Shown here: positions 22,870 to 35,335 of the stretch, one piece after another
Layout of the letters: every line of letters begins with the position of its first letter
How positions within the stretch are numbered: position 1 is the stretch's first letter
Origin: Pseudisothecium myosuroides
Taxonomy: Eukaryota > Streptophyta > Bryopsida > Hypnales > Lembophyllaceae
Direction: 5' to 3'
Assembly (NCBI GenBank): GCA_951799445.1
Contig: OX637295.1
Location: 21,948,001 to 22,012,000, forward strand
Length of the DNA: 64,000 nt
The notes under the pieces: model-generated
What the model was told of the DNA's origin: nothing
The model's database searches: none
What the model saw: the letters and a program-made list of their open reading frames with translations, nothing else
Position numbers and translations under genes: made by a program

Positions 22870-23358
22870 AGCAAAGACCGGGGAGGGAGGAAGGAACCGG
22901 ACAGCACATGACCAGGAGGCCTTCAAGCACACGGAAACAACAGCGCCGCACTTCAAGGTTTATGAAAAACAAAGCCTTGCCACGGACCGAATGGGAGCTG
23001 ACCATTTTGGCGAAGACCTCACATCTGCCGATCTAAGCTTACACCTCCGTTTCAACAACAAAAAAAAAAAGCTTACACCTCCGCTCGACAAGCGGGAATT
23101 TTTTTTCTTTTTTTCTTTTTTTTAAACAAATGAATGGGAGATTTCTTTCTACTCCGTTTTTCATCAGGTCTTGAGATTGACTGGGGTGACTCTCAGTCAG
23201 ATTTGCAGGCTCTTTGATTCAAGCGAGTTTTGCAGGTTTTACCGTATGTGGTAATGGTTATCACTCGGTCGTTGTGGTCTGAAATACTAATTTAATTGTA
23301 TCCCGATTCCCGAAGTACGCCGTGCACTCTTGCAGACTTGCACCTAAGTTACCGGCAG
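22870..23358. other. Intergenic, with one further truncated retroposon tail
   Basis: Near 23101–23150, reading on the minus strand, CATTCATTTGTTT runs into a long A-rich tract, matching the retroposon 3' end described at 22725. No gene was recognised. Confidence 0.4.
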
Positions 23359-24666
23359 TAAGGTAGGAGGTCCTATAATGGAGCATTTAACCCTCCATCG
23401 CCTAAGGGGACAAAAAGTGTCCTCACACATTGTAACAGTCCAATTTGAAGTGCTCTAACTTTTGCATCTGATGTCCAAATTTAATAAAATTTGTTGTAAA
23501 AGTTGCGCATTCTAGTCTAGTTTGTGTGGTAAAATTTTCAAATCAATCCAAGACGAATTGAGTTTGTGAAAGCCATTCGAAGTTCACAGGTTCAATTTGA
23601 GCTCAGCACACTGCATTGTCATGGCTGCAACTTTAGGGGCTTGTATCTATTTCATCAAATGTTCATTTTCAATCAAATTTGTTGGGTTTTGTTCCCCTTA
23701 AGGTCTAGTTATTGAGGTAAAATTTTCATGTCAATTCAAGCTATTTTGAATGTTTGAGAGCAATTCGAAGTTCAAAATTCAGACATTTTTGTATTATAGT
23801 GAACTTCGGCGGCTCATAACTCCTTCATACATGGTCCATTTTCAATCATTTTTATTGTAAAAGTTGCGCATACTAGTCTAGTTTTTGTGGTTAAAATTTC
23901 ATATTGATTCAAGAATTTATGAGTGACTGAGAAGCATTTTAGTAGAAGGAGGTTCAGCTATAGATGTGATTTTTTGCTACTTTTTTCACTGTTTTCTAGC
24001 ATTTCAAATCCATTTTGCAAACACAATGAGTCATTTGAATGATATTTTTTTTCACCAAAGAGTTTACATTCTGTTTTTGAATCACTTGGCAGTTTGATGT
24101 TTTTTCATTTGAGTAGGTTTAGAAATCGAATTTCACCTCCAAATGTGTTTTTAAGAAAATTTCAGCTCCTTTTTCCAACACTAAAACATTATACTCTTTC
24201 AATCTATACGGTCAAATGACCCCAAATTTGTTCCACACCATCTACAACATGCACAAAACAAGATTGTATGGTTGAGATTTTCAGACCTTACTAAAATTTA
24301 GATTTTTAACATTTGCAAAGGCAGGATGCTTTTAAGCATGTTTGGACCTTAGGCGATGGAGGGTTAAGGGCTGGAACTGAATTTTGAGGAGGTGAAATAT
24401 CTTGAAATTTTTTTCAGTCAATTTTCCATGAAAAACAGATTGAACTGACATCTAACCCAAGTCGTTTCATATTTTTTCATGCTTTTTTGAATTAGTTAAA
24501 AAATTTTGAAGTTGAAATGGCATAGGGCTCTAAAATGGTGCCCTAGCTAAAATGTACACAGTCTGTACATTGATGGAGGCTATGAAAAAATAACATGTAC
24601 AAACAATTTACATTTCAGTTAGGGCTCCATTTTAATGCCAGCTCCATTTAAGGACCTCCTACCTTA
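23359..24666. mobile_element. Small TIR element (TAAGGTAGGAGGTCC ends) carrying a nested MITE
   Basis: The outer ends are perfect inverse copies: TAAGGTAGGAGGTCC at 23359 and GGACCTCCTACCTTA ending at 24666. Removing the nested TTAA element at 23391–24363 and one TTAA leaves an original of ~331 bp. Related ends occur at 24763–25603 and 44897–45037. The superfamily is not certain. Confidence 0.75.
23391..24363. mobile_element. TTAA-flanked MITE, family D copy 1 (973 bp)
   Basis: Begins CCCTCCATCGCCTAAGG and ends CCTTAGGCGATGGAGGG, a perfect 17-bp inverted repeat, with TTAA at 23387–23390 and 24364–24367. It is inserted in the element at 23359–24666. Its interior is related to 35412–36382 (shared GTAACTTTTGCATC-type phrases and a GTGACTGAGAAGCATTTTAG stretch). 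Confidence 0.9.
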
Positions 24667-24762
24667 CCTGCCCCCACCGTCCATTTTGAAGGAAAAAAAG
24701 GAAAAAAAGTTAGTCACCTGGATTTCGGCAATGGACAGTTTGACTGTTTGACCTTACTGCAG

Positions 24763-25603
24763 TAAGGTGGTACCCCAAAACTGCCACTTTATGCTACTGA
24801 GCCTAGTTACTGTTATTAGACTGGTCAAATTTTCATATGTTTTTGTTAACAAATGAAAGGAGGTTTCAACACATCAAAGAACGTGACATTTGGATACTCT
24901 ATGCAAAAGTTATTAAGGAACAAAGTTTGGTTCTAAAATGGTTTCTTCTACATAGGTACATAATTGATTATGGAGATGTACACATAGTAAAGATGGCGGT
25001 TTAGGGTCAATGGTACATTTTGGAGTGCCTACTTTAGAACTTCTAATAAGTAGCACTCTCTAAAGTAATAAGCCTCTCTAGAGTAAAATTGATTGCCGAT
25101 TGCGGCCTTGGCTATATACAAATGTCATGATTCATGCAAATGACCCTCCCTAATGTAATAACCTCACTAATTTAATGAATCAAACCAGTCATAGCCCTTT
25201 GCTCATTAGAGAATCTACTGGAGGTTGTAGAGATTTTTGAAGTACAATTCATTAGTAGTCTGAATGTATGGTTTATCAAATAAAGTAGGAGGTGCATTAA
25301 ACAACTATTGAAGTGCTCATTTTGATTTGAGGGGTGCTAGATCTCTTGAAATATTTTTTATTCAAAGATTCTTGAAAGAAAAATGGAATTTGCATCTACC
25401 ACAAGTTGTTTTATGTATTTTGGATGCTTGAGGAATTACTTATGAATTTAATTTGAAGTTGGAACTACAAAAGGCTCTAAAACTGTCCTAATTAGCATTG
25501 ATATGTTCACTATTTGTACATTAGAAAATGCAATCAGCAAATTAAAGAATGCAATATGTACCTATGTCTTAGAGCATGAACTGTTTTAGCACCTCCTACC
25601 TTA
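24763..25603. mobile_element. TIR element related to the 23359 family (841 bp)
   Basis: Ends TAAGGTGGTACCCC and GCACCTCCTACCTTA are imperfect inverse copies. The first ~290 bp match, inverted, 44429–44711. Non-coding. Confidence 0.6.
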
Positions 25604-26548
25604 GTTATAGTTGCTAAAAGCTTTGCTCATTCTTCAATGTGCTAAAAGTTCCAAATTTATTTCTTTGGTATTTCACATTATGTAGCAATGGGAGTATTTG
25701 CACCCATGCACACTAAAGCTTTACATCTATTTCAAAGAGCTCTCTAACTTCTTGTTTTTTATCTTAATTATATTGCAAATGTGTTAGCATAAATAGTGAA
25801 TTGGCCAATTACAAGCGGAATATAGGATGACTCTAGCTAAACTTAGATTTGACGCGCCTATTCTTGATACTATTGGATAGAGCCTTAGAGAATATTGGAG
25901 GGGCCCAAAGCACTTTTCGTATCCTTTGACTACATGTCAAAGCCTCTTGGTGCTAGGATCTTGATGTTCTAAAAAAATATTAGTCTATAGTAACAGAGCA
26001 TATGGCATAGTAGATGACTGGTAAGACCATATCCAACTTGTATTTCCTATGCACCAATAGTTGTCAATTGTAAAAAATTTCAAATCAACACTAATGGATG
26101 ATGTTTCTATTTATTTATTTTTGGCACATATAACATTAGTTGTAGTAAGAAATAACAAACTAACCAAGCTTGGTCATTTACTCTAGTGGTGAGGGGTTTG
26201 TTTCCCACCCCAAGCACTTCGCTAGCAGTTACTTTAGAAACAACGTGAGACCTACTATAGGGTACATTTTTAAATGTTGGAGCTAATAATTTAAGATATA
26301 TTCAAGTTACTAAAGCATTACTTATTTGAAGCAAATTATATTACAATTGCCATACAATGCATTGTAATGATCCATATTACATAATTTGTAAATCTACATA
26401 AAATGTAGCCTCATTAAAGGAGATTTGGGCTTCTAAGAGCCCGCGAGTTCCCAGACAGTGGGAACTTTGCAGGACTGTTGGGACGCTACCACATGGCCAG
26501 TCTGACGTGGCCAAGCGACTGCCATGTCATTTTTTTTTTAGTATTCTT
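25604..26548. other. Intergenic, no feature seen
   Basis: AT-rich sequence without recognisable coding or repeat structure. Confidence 0.4.
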
Positions 26549-26552
26549 TTAA

Positions 26553-27487
26553 CCCCTAAAGCCCTGAACATGCTTTTTTGAGAACATAGCTTTTTTGGGC
26601 AGCTCACTACGAGTGGAGTTTTTATTTTTTTTCTTTGAAATTTTCACACAAGATGTGCCCGAGGAGTAGCTTTAAGGCCCAACAATTTTCATAACTTTTG
26701 ACTACATGGTTAAAAAGTTATTGCATGATATGTCATTTTCCACGTTCGGCGGGCAGCCCGGGCAGCAAAAAAAACTTCTTTAAAAATCACTTTTAAAAAA
26801 AATAAAAATTTGAAATTGGTTCTTTAGATTTATATATACGCGGGAAGCTTTGAATCATTCCATTCCGATCAATGAGTCAAAAGTTATGAGGATTCTTAGT
26901 TTGAGTGTAGTTATGGAATCTCTATTCTAAAATAAACTTTGAAGTCCTTTATTTAACTCAATTTTCAATATTTTTGAAAAAAAATAAAAACATTGGGTGT
27001 AGATTGTTGATTACAACATTACAACCGTTGGGATTGGCATTTTTCAATTCCATGAATAAATTCTTAACAATTTAGTGTTTTGAATCATTCTCTACCTCTT
27101 CCTACTTACTATTTTTTTCCTATATGTTGTACAATTTGAAATGATCTGAAATTTTTCAAGCATGTAGCCAACTTGCCTTGAAGAATGAACCCAAAGAGTA
27201 ACCACCATTTTGGACATTTTTTCATACAAATGTGACCTTGTGAAGGGCAGCTGCCCAGATTTTCGCAGGGACAAAAAAAGGATTTTTGTCAATTCAACCG
27301 CTATTATCTTGCAATCCACATGGTGGAAAATTCTGAATTTTTTTTCACATCTTCTCAAACAAGTTTACTACAAGATCCTACGGTTACATGTGTCCAAAGA
27401 TGTTTTTTTTCTAAAACTTGGCACTAGTATTAGAAATAGCAGTTGTGGAGCATTTTTGGTGAAAACATAGTCAAAAACCTTTAGGGG
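26553..27487. mobile_element. TTAA-flanked MITE, family C copy 1 (935 bp)
   Basis: Starts CCCCTAAAGCCCTGAACATG and ends ACCTTTAGGGG, with TTAA at 26549–26552 and 27488–27491. It is closely related to 37165–38100 in the same orientation and to 53588–54298 in reverse. The short ORF inside (27092–27358) is shared with the other copies only because the DNA is shared. Confidence 0.88.
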
Positions 27488-27491
27488 TTAA

Positions 27492-30196
27492 CATTTTAAT
27501 AAAAAAAAAAAATTTTGATAACTTTTTTTTTCTGACAGCAAGGGCTGGTTCCTAGCATTGGGAACAGCCCTGAAACGGTCTTCTAGAGGCTTAGATCTCC
27601 TCTAATGTAAAGAATAGGGAAGGACCTCCATCAAGAGCTTCCATTTTCTATATGCAAATAGACAAAATAATTGTCAACGCCTCATTTTGGTTTTTGAATG
27701 CATAGTCATTTTTTTCTAGATAGGAGCTATCGTTGTATAACATCATGAACCCTAAACTTTGAAACCAATTTACTTGTTGGCACAATTTGTAAGATTTTGG
27801 GACCCTAAACCATTGTATTTTGTAAATGAAATAAATCAGGCTTAGCCAATATAATACTACTTGTGGATTTTTTGTTTTTTATGTTTTTATTCTCCTATTG
27901 TGCATGTATGATTCATTTGTATGACTTATTTGCATGAATTATTTGATATATGATGTCTGTTCATGTGTTGTTTGAGTGGGTTGTATTCAAGAGTAGTTAG
28001 AGTGTACATGTTGTGCTAATCAACCCTAAAACCGCATATAAATTTTTAAATTATAGGGGGGTTATGTTTAAATGCCTCAAATTTCAGCTTTAACTACCAT
28101 AAGTTGTAGGAAAATGGACAAAAAGTAGAAATAGAAAAAAAAATAGGGATATATCTATTGCGAAATAATAGCTAAATAATTCCATACTAAAAAGTTTCAA
28201 AGCATGTACATATGGATTACAAAGTATAGTGATGTACCCAAGTTCCCCACATCAACTTAGATGATTGTGTTTAGGCTATGGATACTAGTAGGAATCAAAT
28301 TGTAGATGTCACGGGTCCACCGAGTCTAATAAACACAACTAATTTTTGGCTATCCCTTGGAAGTAGTTTTGTTCCCATAAATAAAGATTTTCATTTTCAT
28401 TAAATTGTTTTTAAAGTCTTTTGAATGCTTTTAGAGCAAGGGAGAGTGGAAATCTCTTATTGAAGTGTTAATGATTTTTCTACCAAATGAAATGTTTATG
28501 CCTCGGATTACTTCCCATTCTAGTGAGCTTTGACAATTCTTACCTTCTTGGTATTAATGGAAATTTTGATGATAAAATTATTTCTTGTGTATTTAAACTC
28601 TGTAAAGAAATGAAGCTTTCAAAGAAAGATTAAAGGACATTGCAAGCTCAAGGGCAATTTTGAAAGTCAAACCTGCCATTTCATATAGTTCTTGGTTACA
28701 AATGCATTTAAGAATAAAGAAAATGTAGCTCCAATATTCTACTTTTTATTCCATTTCAATATTTATGACACTTTAAAGTAATATCTTGAATTGATGTATT
28801 CCTCAAACTCACATCAAAAAAATTTGGTAGTATGAGTTCAAAACTTGAATATGAATTTTACATATATATTACTACATGAAAAAAGTATCAAATTTTTGAA
28901 ATGTATGTTCTACTATAGAAATCTAAAGAAGTTCATACAAGGGAGAAGTTGATTTTGTCCTTTAATGATTAAATTCTTGGTTAGTATAGTTTTGAAAAAA
29001 CTTTTGATTGCAATTTGAACTATTGACCTAAAACTATGATCTAGTGGGTTTTTTTTAATATAATGACATGAATTTTGATTTGCACTAGATATATTATTCA
29101 CAATAGTATACACTTATAGAAGAATTTTCATAATTTTTGAAGTTATTTTGTATTTGATATCTATCTTCATTCTTTTTTCTTGCAAACCTCATAATTAAAG
29201 CAAATTCTTACAAAGCAAAAAATCTAAATTTTATGACTTTTAAATAGCATATAATAAATTTTAAATAAATAAATAAATAAAACAATTCACACTCCTCTAG
29301 AAATGTGGCAAATTAGTACACACAAAGTTAAGGATATAGAATGTGACTATATCCTTGAAGGCTACATCCTTTCTAGGTTAACATAGGTACTCTACTAGGA
29401 CATGAATACAATAGAATTGTAGGGTGGTTATATGGTATGAAGACCCTTACTTTTGATCCAAACTCCCTTATGTTGAATTCAATTTTGCTAAGTTGCATTC
29501 TAATGTCAATAAAAATCATATGCAATTTCACATCAAGAAATGTAGAGTGTAAAATAGGGGTTAAAAGGGTTGGATTTTGAGGTGTAGAATGACAATTATT
29601 TTCTTCAGTTCATTGAAGTTTATATACATGCAATTTGATGCATGCACAAGATGAGGGTCTTGAAAATCCAATTGAGTTCAATTTTCTAGTAGGTTGGAAT
29701 CACTTTGGAAATGAAGATAAGGTCTATATATAAAAACAAACAAATCAACATGCAATCACTTTCTTTCAAAAATAGAGTTTTTCAACTTGTACACAAGGAA
29801 CTCACTATACACTATCCCTTAGAAAAAAACCGCCCCCTTTTACTGTCCCCTGAACCCTAAATAAAATAAATTAAAATAAAACACCTAATTCACCCATCCA
29901 CTTCTCCAAACCAAAACCAAGAAAACTTTGATATGGATATGATATATAGAATACATGTAAAATACACACAAGAGGATATAATAAATAAAATATAAACAAC
30001 TAATACAAAATATTCATATAGTATAATATACATGATATGGATATGGAATGAAGGATATAGTTCTGTATATAATATGGATGTGTTAAACAAAATATTGATA
30101 TGGTAGGACATATACAAATACATGTATGGGATATAGGATATGGTTGCAATCTAACATAGATATGGGGTACAATAAATATACATATATAAAGAGTTA
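27492..30196. other. Intergenic, no gene recognised
   Basis: 2.7 kb of AT-rich DNA. Positions 29930–30180 hold many short ATATGGATATG-like phrases, a low-complexity repeat. Nothing else was seen. Confidence 0.4.
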
Positions 30197-30200
30197 TTAA

Positions 30201-30880
30201 CCCCTAAAGGCCAAAGGCTTTTTTTCTGCCAAAAAACCATCAAAACTGCCATTTCTGTAGCAAGGAGTAAAAAAAAATGAAAAATATTTTTTTTGCACTT
30301 CTAACTGTAGGATCTTACACCTAACTAGTATGAGAATGTGTGGAAAATTTTTTAGAATTTTTGACCGCTCAGATTGCAAGATATCTGCGTTTAAAGTGGA
30401 AAAAACAAGTATTTCAGCACATTGCGGGACTAGATTTTTTGACTTTAAACATTTTGCACTTAAAATTTTTGCACTACAGAGTTCGGGCAGTTAGAGCATC
30501 TTCTTGAAAAAAATAACTTGTAGGATTCATTTAACAAGAATGTCCATAACTTTTTCATAACAAATCTAAATGAAATGAATCAATGCTTTCCAGATAGAAA
30601 AAAATATAATCTACAAGAAAAAAAATATTAAAAAAAAAAAAATCAAATTTTTGCCAAATTTTTCCTGCTGCCCGGACTGCCCAGTTACGAAAAAAAGTAA
30701 CATATTTGGCCATAACTTTTGACTCCTATTTCCAAATGTCCTGAAATTTAGTGCATATGAAAGATATTCCTCGCGCCCACCTTCTATTAAAATTTCAGCT
30801 TAAAATATGGAAATCTCTAGTCACACGGACCTGCCCAAAATTTCTATACGGCCAAAAAACGCATGCCGGTCCTTTAGGGG
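30201..30880. mobile_element. TTAA-flanked MITE, family A copy 2 (680 bp, inverted)
   Basis: Starts CCCCTAAAGGCCAAAGGC and ends GCATGCCGGTCCTTTAGGGG, with TTAA at 30197–30200 and 30881–30884. It is the reverse orientation of 13551–14482 with a ~250-bp internal deletion. Confidence 0.88.
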
Positions 30881-30884
30881 TTAA

Positions 30885-31703
30885 TTCACTCACTTGTAAA
30901 AGAAATGGGTGATATTACACAATGAGGCAACCTTCAGGAGGTTTCAAGATTCTTTGCATATGTTTTGCTTTGATGATTTGCCACACTATTATTAATATTA
31001 TTAATTTGCTAGTCACCAGCATTCAAAGAATTGGCTCAAATTTGCTCCATTGCTACCTAAAATTTTTAGTAGCTAAATGTACATTGGAAAAAATCCTCAA
31101 AAGAATTAGATTTCAGCCAAAATTGCAACAACCAATAGAATTTAATAGCCAATTTGTTACTTCCTCCACATTGGAATTAGCATCTATTTAGTCAGTTTTG
31201 GATTATAGTACTCCCAATCATCCTTTACAACTTGCAAAATCCTTTCTTTTCTATTTTTTTAATGCCACTCAATCTCAAGGTGTCTTGAAGGTAGCATATT
31301 GCACAAAATTTCCTAAACTAGGTAGCATATTGCACTTAATTCCACAAACTAGTTCTAGGATCACTGCTAGTCACAATCAAAAAATTGGACTATCCCTCAA
31401 ATTACCATTCTTCTGCTACAAAATGCTAAAACCTTCATAACATTCAGTAGCAGAGAGAAAGATTGCCCTCCCCCCAACTGAATGGTCTAGAATATTCCAC
31501 ACCATCAATAGCTAATATACACATGTTGACATTTTTGTCAAAGTTTTAGGAAAGCAAGTCACTAGATCAGAAATAACTTCCTCTAAGCATCTGATAGGAT
31601 TGTGTGTATTTTCCCATGAAGTGAAGTGAATGGCAAAATAAATAAGCCTAACTAAAAACGTGTACAATAAACTTCCTTACCAATCAATGATTTGACTGAC
31701 TAA
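30885..31703. other. Intergenic, no gene recognised
   Basis: ORFs of 80–89 codons at 30922–31440 have no recognisable domain and ordinary AT-rich composition. They are not considered genes. Confidence 0.4.
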
Positions 31704-31706
31704 TTC

Positions 31707-31896
31707 CACTAGTAGAAAACGCAGGAATTTTGATAGAATTCCGTCAATTTGGTCGCGTTGTCCCAGTCACTTTTCTGTTGATTTCAACTGAAATCTATAA
31801 AATTAACAGATTTTGTTGAAATCAACAGAAAAGTGACTGGGACAACGCGACCAAATCAACAGAATTTTGTCAAAATTCTTGCGTTTTCTACTAGTG
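31707..31896. mobile_element. Palindromic CACTA-type MITE, 190 bp
   Basis: Starts CACTAGTAGAAAACGCA and ends TGCGTTTTCTACTAGTG, flanked by a TTC target-site duplication (31704–31706 and 31897–31899). The whole element folds on itself: GTCGCGTTGTCCCAGTCAC on the left is mirrored by GTGACTGGGACAACGCGAC on the right. Confidence 0.92.
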
Positions 31897-32094
31897 TTCT
31901 TAGACTAAATTTGGAACTAACTAATTCATCAAACTGAATTCAGCTAGTTCCACAAATTGCCTGACCTCCACTTTAATGTACCAAAGCTTACAAGAATGAA
32001 CATGTAGGGATGAAGTTCACAGATGAGGATTTCAGAGAGGGAAAGGCAGCCTTTGTGAAGGCTACTGAATGTTATGCTTTTTTCCCTGATAGTA

Positions 32095-33490
32095 TAGTGG
32101 GGTCCCAATCAAAATGGCGTTTTCAAAATTGTAGGGAAGGAAATTTTGCATCTGCCAACTTTGACAGCCTCCCAAGGGCTCAAAAATTGATCTTTGACTA
32201 TGAAATTTTTACCATAGCATCATCTTTAAGTTAATTATATGTGCACCAAATTTCAAGGCCAGATGATTTATAAAAAAAATATATTTTCAAAATCTCCCAA
32301 CATGTATAGATGTGCATTTTTTTTCACTATTGCCAACTTTGACACCCTCCCAAGGACTGAAAAAAAATTCTTTTGCTATGAAATTTTTGGCATAGGACCA
32401 TCTATATGTTGATTACATGTTTAAGAAATTTCAAGTCCAAAAGACCCCCCAAAAAATAGATATTAAAAATCTACCAACATGTGTAGTTGTGAGAAACAAT
32501 TTCACTACTACCAACTTTGACACTATCCCAAGGGTTGAAAAATTGTTTATTTACCATGAAATTTTTATGATGAAATAAACTCTATGTTAATAAAATATGT
32601 GCCAAATTTCAAGTTCAAAACATTCACACAAAAAAAATATGCTAGTTCTACCAATGTGTATAGCTGTGAGAAAAAGTTCACTACTACCAACTTTGACACT
32701 ATCCCAAGGGCTGAAAAAAAAACATTTTACTATGAAATTTTTGGCATGAGATCATCTTTATATTGATAAAATGTAGGCCAAATTTCAAGTTCAAAAGATT
32801 TACCAAAAAAAGATATTCTAATTCTACCAACATGTGTAGTTGTGAGAATGACTCTCTACATCCGTGTGAAATTTTACCCCAAAAATGACACTATCCCAAG
32901 GGTTGAAAAAATCATTCTCATAACTACACATGTTGGTAGAACTAGCATATTTTTTTTTGTGTGAATGTTTTGAACTTGAAATTTGGCACACATGTTTTTA
33001 ATATAGAGATGATTTCATTATAAAAATTTCATGGTAAATAAACAATTTTTCAACCCTTGGAATAGTGTCAAAGTTGGTAGTACTGAAATTGTTTCACAAC
33101 TACACATGTTGGGAGATTTTGAATATCTATTTTTGTGGGGATCTTTTGGACTTGAAATTTTTCACACATGTAATCAACATATAGATGGTCCTATAACAAA
33201 AATTTCAAAGAAAAAGAAAAAAATTCAGTCCTTGGGAGGGTGTCAAAGTTGGCAGTAGTGGAAAAAAATTCACGTCTATACATGTTGGTAGATTTCAAAT
33301 ATCTTTTTTTGTGTAAATTATTTGGCCTTGAAATTTGGTGCACATATAATTATCTTAAAAGATTATTCTGTTGTAAAATTTTCATGGTCAAAGATCAATT
33401 TTTGAGCCCTCGGGAGGCTGTCAAAGTTGGCAAATGCAAAATTTCCTTCCCTGCGATTTCGAAAACGCCATTTTGATTGGGACCTCACTA
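32095..33490. mobile_element. Foldback Tc1/mariner-like MITE 1 (1396 bp)
   Basis: Ends TAGTGGGGTCCCAATCAAAA and TTTTGATTGGGACCTCACTA are inverse copies, flanked by TA (32093–32094 and 33491–33492). Each arm (~700 bp) is made of about four ~180-bp modules, each beginning with CCAACTTTGACA(C/G), and the second arm mirrors the first. No transposase. TA target sites and TAGT/CAGT ends fit Tc1/mariner (pogo-type) derivatives. Confidence 0.82.
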
Positions 33491-33750
33491 TACACGATTC
33501 GAATACAATATCCTCTATTAAATTAAGAAAAAAACTAATATGAATTGAATTTAGCTCAATGATGTGCACAAACTGTGAACAAAAGTAGGACACACAAAAT
33601 GGGATGAAAGTCATTCCGTTTGAGCATGAAAAACAACCATTTTTTATCATTCATAAGATACCTAACAGATACCAAATGTAGTCATTGCTGTTCTATTCCG
33701 ATTCCTGCCCGTTCCAAGACAGACACCGTAGTTGGATACAAGAGCTTGTA

Positions 33751-35143
33751 CAGTAAGGTCTACTTCATTTACGAATTTTTGAAATTGCAAGGAAGGAAAT
33801 TTCACATCTGCCAACTTTGACAACCTCCCGAGGGCTCAAAAATTGATCTTTGACCATGAAATTTTTACCACAACATCATATTTAAGTTAATTATATGTGT
33901 ACCAAATTTCAAGGCCAAATAATTTACACAAAAAAGATATTCGAAATCTACCAACATGTGTAGCCATGAATTTTTTTTCACTACTGCCAACTTTGACACC
34001 CTCTCAAGGACTGAAAAAAATTCTTTTGCTATGAAATTTTTGGCATAGGACCATCTATATGTTGATTACATGTGTAAAAAGTTTCAAGTCCAAAAGAGCC
34101 CCACAAAAATAGATATTCAAAATCTTCCAACATGTGTAGTTGTGAAACAATTTCACTACTACCAACTTCAACACTATCCCAAGGGTTGAAAAATTGTTTA
34201 TTTACCATGAAATTTTTATAATGAAATCATCTCTATGTTAATAACATGTTTGCCAAATTTCAAGTTCAAAACATTCACACAAAAAAAAATATGCTAGTTC
34301 TACCAACATGTGTAGTTATGAGAACGATTTTTTCAGCCCTTGAGATAGTGTCATTTTTTGGGTTAAAATTTCACACGGATGTAGAAAGTCATTCTCACAA
34401 CTACACATGTTGGTAGAATTAGAATATCTTTTTTTTGGTAAATCTTTTGAACTTGAAATTTGGCCTACATTTTATCAATATAAAGATGATCTCATGCCAA
34501 AAATTTCATAGTAAAATGTTTCTTTTTCAGCCCTTGGGATAGTGTCAAAGTTGGTAGTAGTGAACTTTTTCTCACAGCTATACACATTGGTAGAACTAGC
34601 ATATTTTTTTTTGTGTGAATGTTTTGAACTTGAAATTTGGCACATATGTTATTAAAATAGAGTTTATTTCATCATAAAAATTTCATGGTAATAAACAATT
34701 TTTCAACCCTTGGGATAGTGTCAAAGTTGGTAGTAGTGAAATTGTTTCACAACTACACATGTTGGGAGATTTTGAATATCTATTTTTGTGGGGGTCTTTT
34801 GGACTTGAAACTTTTTACACATGTAATCAACATATAGATGGTCCTATGCCAAAAATTTCAGAGAAAAAGAAAAAAATTTCAGTCCTTGGGAGGGTGTCAA
34901 AGTTGGTAGTAGTGAAATTTTTCTCACGGCTACACATGTTGGTAGATTTCGAATATCTTTTTTTGTGTAAATTATTTGGCCTTGAAATTTGGTGCACATA
35001 TAATTAACTTAAAGATGATGTTGTGGTAAAAATTTCATAGTCAAAGACCAATTTTTGAGCCCGCGGGAGGTTGTCAAAGTTGTCAAATGTGAAATTTCCT
35101 TCCTTACAATTTCAAAAATTCGTAAATGAAGTAGACCTTACTG
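33751..35143. mobile_element. Foldback Tc1/mariner-like MITE 2 (1393 bp)
   Basis: Ends CAGTAAGGTCTACTTCATTT and AAATGAAGTAGACCTTACTG are perfect inverse copies, flanked by TA (33749–33750 and 35144–35145). It has the same modular arms as its neighbour at 32095–33490 but different outermost ~50 bp. Non-coding. Confidence 0.88.
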
Positions 35144-35335
35144 TACAACATAAATTGTAAATATTATGACGCCAAATTTGCGAGACTGACTTGTCCAAGG
35201 GCTTGTCTAAACCCTCAATTCCTCAAATCTTCAACATGTGCTTGAGGTATGACCTAGTCGGATGGCATCTCTTCCTTGCAAGAAATCTCAATTTGGTTAC
35301 ATTTGCACAAATTCACACCATTGCACAAGAAAAGT

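Noticed and set aside
27092..27358. Short ORF (MRRCEKKFRIFHHVD…) also present near 37749–37970 and, diverged, at 14168–14353
   Set aside because: It recurs because the MITEs are copies of one another. It is short, differs by ordinary point changes and has no domain.
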